From Erysipelotrichaceae bacterium (GTDB taxonomy: Bacteria; Bacillota_I; Bacilli_A; Erysipelotrichales; Erysipelotrichaceae), in NCBI GenBank assembly GCA_021442745.1, contig JABUSI010000075.1, forward strand, positions 1 to 11,006: a stretch of 11,006 nucleotides of DNA. The letters run 5' to 3'. How positions within the stretch are numbered: position 1 is the first letter of the stretch; each line of letters begins with the position of its first letter. The notes below the pieces were generated by a model that saw nothing but the letters and a program-made list of their open reading frames with translations, made no database searches and was not told the origin of the DNA. Of this stretch, positions 7,103 to 11,006 are shown piece after piece. The position numbers and the translations under genes are program-made.

Positions 7103-7125
7103 TTTGTAAAACGCTTTCTTTGCAC

Positions 7126-7156
7126 AAAAAAAGTGGCTTTTCATCGCCACTCTTTT
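7126..7156 (-). terminator. Rho-independent terminator after the thrS-lipoprotein operon
   Basis: On the minus strand AGTGGC (7146-7151) pairs perfectly with GCCACT (7132-7137) around an eight-base loop and is followed by an uninterrupted T-run. A matching A-run on the 5' side can lengthen the stem. It begins seven bases after the lipoprotein stop codon and separates that unit from the hydrogenase promoter. Confidence 0.9.
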
Positions 7157-7162
7157 CGTTTC

Positions 7163-8077
7163 TTATTCGTTGTATAAGTTTGTGAAATCACTCAGACCGA
7201 ATGTCTGCAAGAACCGTTCAATGGCTTCCTTGCAATCCGCAGCCGGTGTAAACTTCACGTTCATACGGTTAAACGTATCCATCGTCATGGAAGCGCTCGG
7301 GACACCCAATGCTTCCTGACCTACCGCATCCATATCTGCCTTCAGCGTATCAATATCCTTCGGTGCATACGCAGCCATGTTTGCGAAGATTGCTTCATAC
7401 GCTTCCTTCTTTTCCGCATAAGCAGCCGGCTTTACAAATACGGCAGCCTGCGGATAGTTTTCCAGACCCGTTACGTCTTTCCAAGCCTGCTGGAAATCAC
7501 CAACCAGTTTGAATGTTCCTTCGCTCTTTGCCAATACGTTTGTGCATACCGGTTCAGCAACCACACCGGTTGTATATTGACCGGACAACAAGGCAGCCGC
7601 AACATCACTGGTTGCGTTGAACCATTCGATATTGACTTCCTTACCTTCGAATACCGTATTCAATACCTTGTTCGGAACTGCATTCTGTCCAAACGCAATC
7701 ATATCCGTAACCGTATCAATCGTTACGGTTTCATCACTGCTTACCAGATACAGGTTACCCCAGGTAACAACACCTGCCAGACGATATTCCGTAGCACCCT
7801 TACTGATCAGTGTAGCACCCAGATTAACCGGTGCAATGACGATATCGTATTCGCTGTTCGGAGCCGTCAGGGCAGCCGTCAGCGCATCCGCACCATCCAT
7901 CGTGGTGATGACGTTCTGATCCTTAGCTGTTGCATAATAACCCAGCAACGACATGCTAGGAGCGCCCTTCGGAGCCAATACCGTTAAATAATCCGTAATT
8001 TCCGGAGTCGTTTCTTTCTTTCCGCATCCTGTCAAAAGGATAGCAGCCAACAATAATACACTTAAAAACTTTTTCAT
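7163..8077 (-). CDS. ABC transporter substrate-binding lipoprotein (NMT1/SsuA/TauA-like)
   Basis: A 304-residue exported lipoprotein. A lysine start (MKKF), a hydrophobic stretch and the lipobox LLTGC place the lipidated cysteine at C18. The mature protein has the periplasmic-binding-protein fold of the NitT/TauT/ThiY type: TVLAPKGAPSMSLLGYYA near the start, an AALTAPNSEYDIVIAPVNLGATL ligand-lobe pattern, and VAAALLSGQYTTGVVAEPVCTNVL at the domain crossover. Members bind small organic ligands such as sulfonates or pyrimidine precursors and deliver them to an ABC permease. No permease or ATPase gene is adjacent in this window. The start lies six bases after the thrS stop with GAGATAG upstream, so it is probably co-transcribed with thrS and subject to its T-box. 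The ligand cannot be assigned. Confidence 0.82.
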   Translation of the reverse strand: MKKFLSVLLLAAILLTGCGKKETTPEITDYLTVLAPKGAPSMSLLGYYATAKDQNVITTMDGADALTAALTAPNSEYDIVIAPVNLGATLISKGATEYRLAGVVTWGNLYLVSSDETVTIDTVTDMIAFGQNAVPNKVLNTVFEGKEVNIEWFNATSDVAAALLSGQYTTGVVAEPVCTNVLAKSEGTFKLVGDFQQAWKDVTGLENYPQAAVFVKPAAYAEKKEAYEAIFANMAAYAPKDIDTLKADMDAVGQEALGVPSASMTMDTFNRMNVKFTPAADCKEAIERFLQTFGLSDFTNLYNE

Positions 8078-8083
8078 ACCAAA

Positions 8084-9820
8084 CTATCTCTTCTCAAAAA
8101 TTTCCCTTTCTAAGCTCGTCACAAACTCATCCAGAGACATCGTAACGGTATCCTTGGAACCGTGACGACGTACCGTTACGGTATTGCCGTTCACTTCTTC
8201 ATCACCGATAACGATTTCCACCGGAATCTTTTTGATCTGCGCTTCACGAATACGATAGCCCAGTTTTTCATTTCTGTCATCTACAATGCTCGTAATCTTA
8301 TGTTCCTGTAACAGGTTCGCGATCTTCTTACTGAATTCCGTATGGATTTCCGTATTAACCGGAATGATTGCCACTTGTTTCGGAGCCAGCCACAAAGGGA
8401 ATGCACCGGCATAATGTTCGATCAGAATACCGATGAAACGTTCCACAGAACCGAAAATAACACGGTGTAACATAACCGGACGCTTCTTGGAACCGTCAGA
8501 ATCCACATACGTTAACTCAAACCGTTCCGGCAGGTTCATATCCAGCTGAATCGTACCGCACTGCCATACTCTGCCCAGAGAATCCGTAATATGGAAGTCC
8601 AGTTTCGGCCCATAGAACGCACCGTCACCAGGGTTAATCTTGCAAGTCTTACCGGCAGCATGACAAGCCGCTTCCAAAGCCGCTTCGCTGCGATTCCATA
8701 CTTCCAGATCCCCGATATACTTTTCTTCCGGACGCGTACTCAGTTCAATGTCATACGACAATCCGAAAATGTTGTACACACGGTCGATAAACTTAATCAG
8801 ACGAACTACTTCACTTTCAATCTGATCTTCTCTCATAAAGATATGTGCATCATCCTGTGTAAAGTTGCGTACCCGGAACAAGCCGTTCAACGCACCGCTT
8901 GCTTCATGACGATGTACCAGACCCAATTCACCGCAGCGAATCGGCAGATCCTTATAGGAATGCATGCTGTTTTTGTAAACCAGCATACCACCCGGACAGT
9001 TCATCGGTTTAATCGCAAACTGCCGTTCATCAATAACGGAAGTATACATATTTTCCCGGTAATTTGCCCAGTGACCGGACGTTTCCCACAATTCCTGGTT
9101 CAGCATAATCGGCGTCTTGATAAATTCATATTCTTCCTTCATATGTTCTTCATACCAGAAATCTTCAAGTCTTTTACGCAATAACATTCCATCCGGCAGC
9201 CAGAACGGGAATCCCGGACCATATTCCGAAAACATAAACAATCCCAGTTCCTTACCCAGCTTCTTATGGTCACGCTTCTTTGCTTCTTCCAGCATATGCA
9301 GATACTCATCCAGAGCTTCCTGTGTTTCGAAACAGATACCGTAAATACGCTGCAGCATCTGGTTGTTCGCATCACCCTTCCAGTATGCACCGGAAGCCTT
9401 CAGAAGTTTGAAGTATTTCAATTGTTTTACGGATTCTACGTGAGGTCCTCTGCACAGATCCACGAAATCACCCTGACGATAACACGTGATTACCGTATTT
9501 TCTTCGTCCATGTGATTGATCAGATCTACCTTATACATATCTTCCTTGAACATTTCCAGTGCTTCCGCCTTGGAAATTTCTTCCCGGACAATCCGCTTAC
9601 CGTCCTTGCTGATCTTCTTCATTTCCTTTTCAATCTTCGCAAAGTCGTTTTCGTTAATCGTTTCTCCGCCAAGATCGATATCGTAATAGAAACCATCCGT
9701 AATAACCGGTCCTACCCAGAATTTAGCCTGCGGATACAAGTGCTTGACAGCCTGTGCCAGCAAGTGTGCACAAGAGTGATTCAACACATTCAAATTTGCA
9801 TCTTCTTTAATGTTAATCAT
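8084..9820 (-). CDS. thrS: Threonine--tRNA ligase without an N-terminal TGS domain
   Basis: Charges tRNA-Thr with threonine in the cytoplasm. The chosen ATG (MINIKED) at 9820 follows AAAGGGG and gives 578 residues. An upstream in-frame ATG at 9850 lies inside the T-box terminator hairpin and is not a real start. The protein opens directly with the editing domain (H15-x3-H19, and C123 with H127 in CRGPH), so the roughly 60-residue TGS domain of the 640-residue enzymes is absent. The class II core shows MNCPGG (zinc ligand C275), motif 2 in GLFRVRNFTQDDAHIF (zinc ligand H326), and motif 3 in PVMLHRVIFGSVERF (zinc ligand H452). A C-terminal anticodon-binding domain follows (about 480-578, with PKQVAIIPVN and DDRNEKLGYRIREAQ). 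All catalytic residues I looked for are present. TGS-lacking ThrS forms occur naturally in other bacteria. Confidence 0.97.
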   Translation of the reverse strand: MINIKEDANLNVLNHSCAHLLAQAVKHLYPQAKFWVGPVITDGFYYDIDLGGETINENDFAKIEKEMKKISKDGKRIVREEISKAEALEMFKEDMYKVDLINHMDEENTVITCYRQGDFVDLCRGPHVESVKQLKYFKLLKASGAYWKGDANNQMLQRIYGICFETQEALDEYLHMLEEAKKRDHKKLGKELGLFMFSEYGPGFPFWLPDGMLLRKRLEDFWYEEHMKEEYEFIKTPIMLNQELWETSGHWANYRENMYTSVIDERQFAIKPMNCPGGMLVYKNSMHSYKDLPIRCGELGLVHRHEASGALNGLFRVRNFTQDDAHIFMREDQIESEVVRLIKFIDRVYNIFGLSYDIELSTRPEEKYIGDLEVWNRSEAALEAACHAAGKTCKINPGDGAFYGPKLDFHITDSLGRVWQCGTIQLDMNLPERFELTYVDSDGSKKRPVMLHRVIFGSVERFIGILIEHYAGAFPLWLAPKQVAIIPVNTEIHTEFSKKIANLLQEHKITSIVDDRNEKLGYRIREAQIKKIPVEIVIGDEEVNGNTVTVRRHGSKDTVTMSLDEFVTSLEREIFEKR

Positions 9821-9839
9821 AACTTTCCCCTTTCCAAAT

Positions 9840-9865
9840 AAAAAAGACATCCTCCAAAGGACGTC
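9840..9865 (-). terminator. Regulated T-box terminator of thrS
   Basis: On the minus strand GACGTCC and GGATGTC form a seven-pair stem (one G-U pair) around a six-base loop at 9846-9865, followed by six T residues. It lies directly after the T-box sequence and competes with the antiterminator. The GGAGGATG in its 3' arm imitates a ribosome site plus start codon. Confidence 0.88.
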
Positions 9866-10038
9866 ATCAACGTGGTACCACCTTATTTGCTTCTCAAGAT
9901 CGTTAACGCCGACTGACGGAATGCCATTTCCTGCACTCTACTCCTAAGTGGTAACTTCCACAAGCTTCATAAGATTTTCACCGTCCATCTTACTCTCTGC
10001 ATTCACCTGAAGAAGTCATGTCTTATTCTTTGTATATC
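9840..10038 (-). ncRNA. T-box leader (threonine specific) upstream of thrS
   Basis: A tRNA-sensing riboswitch in the thrS 5' leader. Reading on the minus strand, it has the stem I motif GCAGAGAGTA (9991-10000), the distal-loop motif GGTGAAAATC, a specifier region GAAGTTACCACT with threonine codon ACC at 9950-9952, and the highly conserved T-box AAGGTGGTACCACG (9871-9884) that pairs with the tRNA acceptor end. A terminator hairpin follows. Uncharged tRNA-Thr should stabilise the antiterminator and allow transcription of thrS and the downstream lipoprotein gene. The exact 5' end is estimated from the promoter. Confidence 0.95.
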
Positions 10039-10044
10039 GATATT

Positions 10045-10073
10045 GTTATACTCGTTTTTTATATGTTTGTCAA
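10045..10073 (-). promoter_or_regulatory. Promoter of the thrS T-box operon
   Basis: Reading on the minus strand, a perfect -35 TTGACA (10068-10073) and -10 TATAAC (10045-10050) are separated by 17 bases. The predicted start is near 10038, which leaves the full T-box leader of about 200 bases before the thrS terminator. Confidence 0.85.
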
Positions 10074-10086
10074 TCATCCGAACCGC

Positions 10087-10115
10087 AAAAGGGGATAACC
10101 TTGTAAGTTATCCCC
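10087..10115 (-). terminator. Terminator after the Cna_B surface protein gene
   Basis: A perfect nine-base-pair stem, GGGGATAAC with GTTATCCCC (10091-10099 and 10107-10115), closes a seven-base loop. On the minus strand it is followed by only four T residues before GCGG, so the U-tract is short. It lies about 40 bases after the stop codon and just before the thrS promoter. A T-rich stretch also follows on the plus strand, but no plus-strand gene uses it. Confidence 0.78.
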
Positions 10116-10155
10116 TCTCTTGTTATTCTTTCAGGATTTCTCGCCTTTTTGCGTA

Positions 10156-11006
10156 CTAGTTATTGTCCGCAAGTCTTTTCTTGCTTTCCAGCAGGATAAA
10201 CAACAGAGCGATGCATCCGCCGAACATTGCGATGTAGGTTACTGCAGATGAACTGTCAGCTGTATCTACTACTTCATAATCGTTCGTGATGGTTACTTCA
10301 GGTACGAAGTCAATCTTTACTTCTGCTGCCGGGTTATCGATGGTTACCGTCAACTTGCCGTGGCTTGTTACGATATTTCCTTCTTCGTCAACTTCGGCTA
10401 CATAGTATGTCTTCGGTTCACCTAAGTCTGCCAATGCTACCGTCATTTCAATTGTCTGGCTGCTTGTGCCTTTCATTGCGATCGGTGTGATTTCTCCGTA
10501 AGGGATTGTCATTTCAGCATCTTCGAACAATTGTACAAAGAATACTTTCTTCGTCTTTGTTGCCTTATGGTTTTCCTTGTAGATCTTGGTAACCTTCAGC
10601 TGACCTTCATAGTAGTGTTGAACGAAACGGTAGTTGGTAATCGTCATCGTATCATCACTATATGTTGTGTCGTAGTCTTCCAGGATTTCTTCACTACATG
10701 TGTAGACGATTTCCTTTCCGTTTTCATACTTCGGAAGATCCTTCCATGTGTATGTCCACTTATCCAATGTATAGGTGAATCCTTCGATTGCTTCCGTTCC
10801 GACAAAGTTATCTTTTGTCAGATGTACCGTGTCAATTAACTTACCGTTAGCATACAGGTAGATAGTAATGGATTCCGGACGAATCTTTTCGATGTTGTTT
10901 TCATCGTCCCACAACTTCGTTACTGTTAAGTCGGTTAATTCTACTTCATGCGTATTGGTAACGTTCAGATGAGCGTCATCATACGTTGTGTCGTAATCGT
11001 TAACCT
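10156..11006 (-). CDS. Cna_B-repeat cell-surface protein, C-terminal 282 residues; 5' end outside window
   Basis: C-terminal part of a repetitive surface protein (adhesin or pilin-like). The frame is open to the right edge, so the start is not visible. Numbering from the edge, residues 1-22 are the tail of one repeat (YDTTYDDAHLNVTNTHE). Residues about 26-128 form a Cna_B domain with K30 in VTKLWDDE, SEE near 105, and N124 in TITNYRF. Residues about 135-245 form a more divergent one with K140 in VTKIY, E204 in VAEVD, and N241 in TITNDYE. Lys, Glu and Asn at these places fit the self-made isopeptide bonds known in Cna_B folds. After VDTADSSS comes a hydrophobic segment (about 254-272) and a basic tail ESKKRLADNN, the shape of a sortase sorting signal, although a canonical LPXTG is absent. 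Cell-wall anchoring is inferred. Confidence 0.87.
   Translation of the reverse strand, partial: VNDYDTTYDDAHLNVTNTHEVELTDLTVTKLWDDENNIEKIRPESITIYLYANGKLIDTVHLTKDNFVGTEAIEGFTYTLDKWTYTWKDLPKYENGKEIVYTCSEEILEDYDTTYSDDTMTITNYRFVQHYYEGQLKVTKIYKENHKATKTKKVFFVQLFEDAEMTIPYGEITPIAMKGTSSQTIEMTVALADLGEPKTYYVAEVDEEGNIVTSHGKLTVTIDNPAAEVKIDFVPEVTITNDYEVVDTADSSSAVTYIAMFGGCIALLFILLESKKRLADNN

Noticed and set aside
8591..9841. Two long plus-strand open frames (8591-9184 and 9266-9841) opposite thrS
   Set aside because: They are antisense to a fully conserved thrS, lack family resemblance and good ribosome sites, and reflect codon bias of the real gene.
10156..10914. Short version of the Cna_B gene starting at a TTG at 10914
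   Set aside because: The TTG is the leucine of the VTKLW strand and the same frame continues with repeat sequence to the window edge, so the gene is partial, not 252 residues.
1..11006. CRISPR arrays, tRNA or rRNA genes, insertion sequences, attachment sites
   Set aside because: I saw no direct-repeat arrays, cloverleaf or rRNA signatures, or transposase or integrase genes on either strand.

Overview
The window comes from a member of the Bacillota (Firmicutes) with moderate GC. I infer this from a T-box-controlled thrS, a NADH-linked multi-subunit [FeFe] hydrogenase, a Rex-type operator, a lipoprotein with a Gram-positive style signal, and a Cna_B-repeat surface protein. A fermentative anaerobe of the Clostridia or Erysipelotrichia is the best fit. 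No marker fixes the genus. Every gene lies on the minus strand, so transcription runs from high to low coordinates.

From the right edge: (1) the C-terminal end of a Cna_B-repeat surface protein (10156-11006, cut by the window edge) with a hairpin terminator behind it. (2) A promoter, a complete T-box leader with a threonine specifier, thrS, and six bases later an orphan substrate-binding lipoprotein gene that ends at a strong terminator. (3) A 160-base regulatory gap holding a good sigma-A-type promoter and an 18-bp Rex-like operator. (4) A ten-gene operon from 7002 to beyond position 1.

The ten-gene operon is the core of the window. Its first gene (NuoE/HndA-like) and last three genes (HndB-, HndC- and HndD-like) are the four subunits of a NAD(P)H-linked, probably electron-bifurcating [FeFe] hydrogenase of the Hnd/HydABC class. 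Between them lie six genes that look like a signalling module: a DRTGG-like protein, an RsbW/SpoIIAB-like GHKL ATPase, a degenerate [FeFe]-hydrogenase-like protein resembling the putative sensory (group C/D) hydrogenases, a second DRTGG-domain protein, a PHP-domain metallophosphoesterase, and a stand-alone histidine-kinase-type ATPase without a phosphoacceptor domain. Most junctions overlap by 1-14 bases; the two that do not are spaced by only 2 and 14 bases. This suggests translational coupling and one transcript under NADH/NAD+ (Rex) control.

The working picture is inference. The catalytic complex balances NADH, ferredoxin and H2. The sensor-like hydrogenase may read H2 or redox state and pass it to the two ATPases, the DRTGG proteins and the PHP enzyme. 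The target of that signalling cannot be read from the window.
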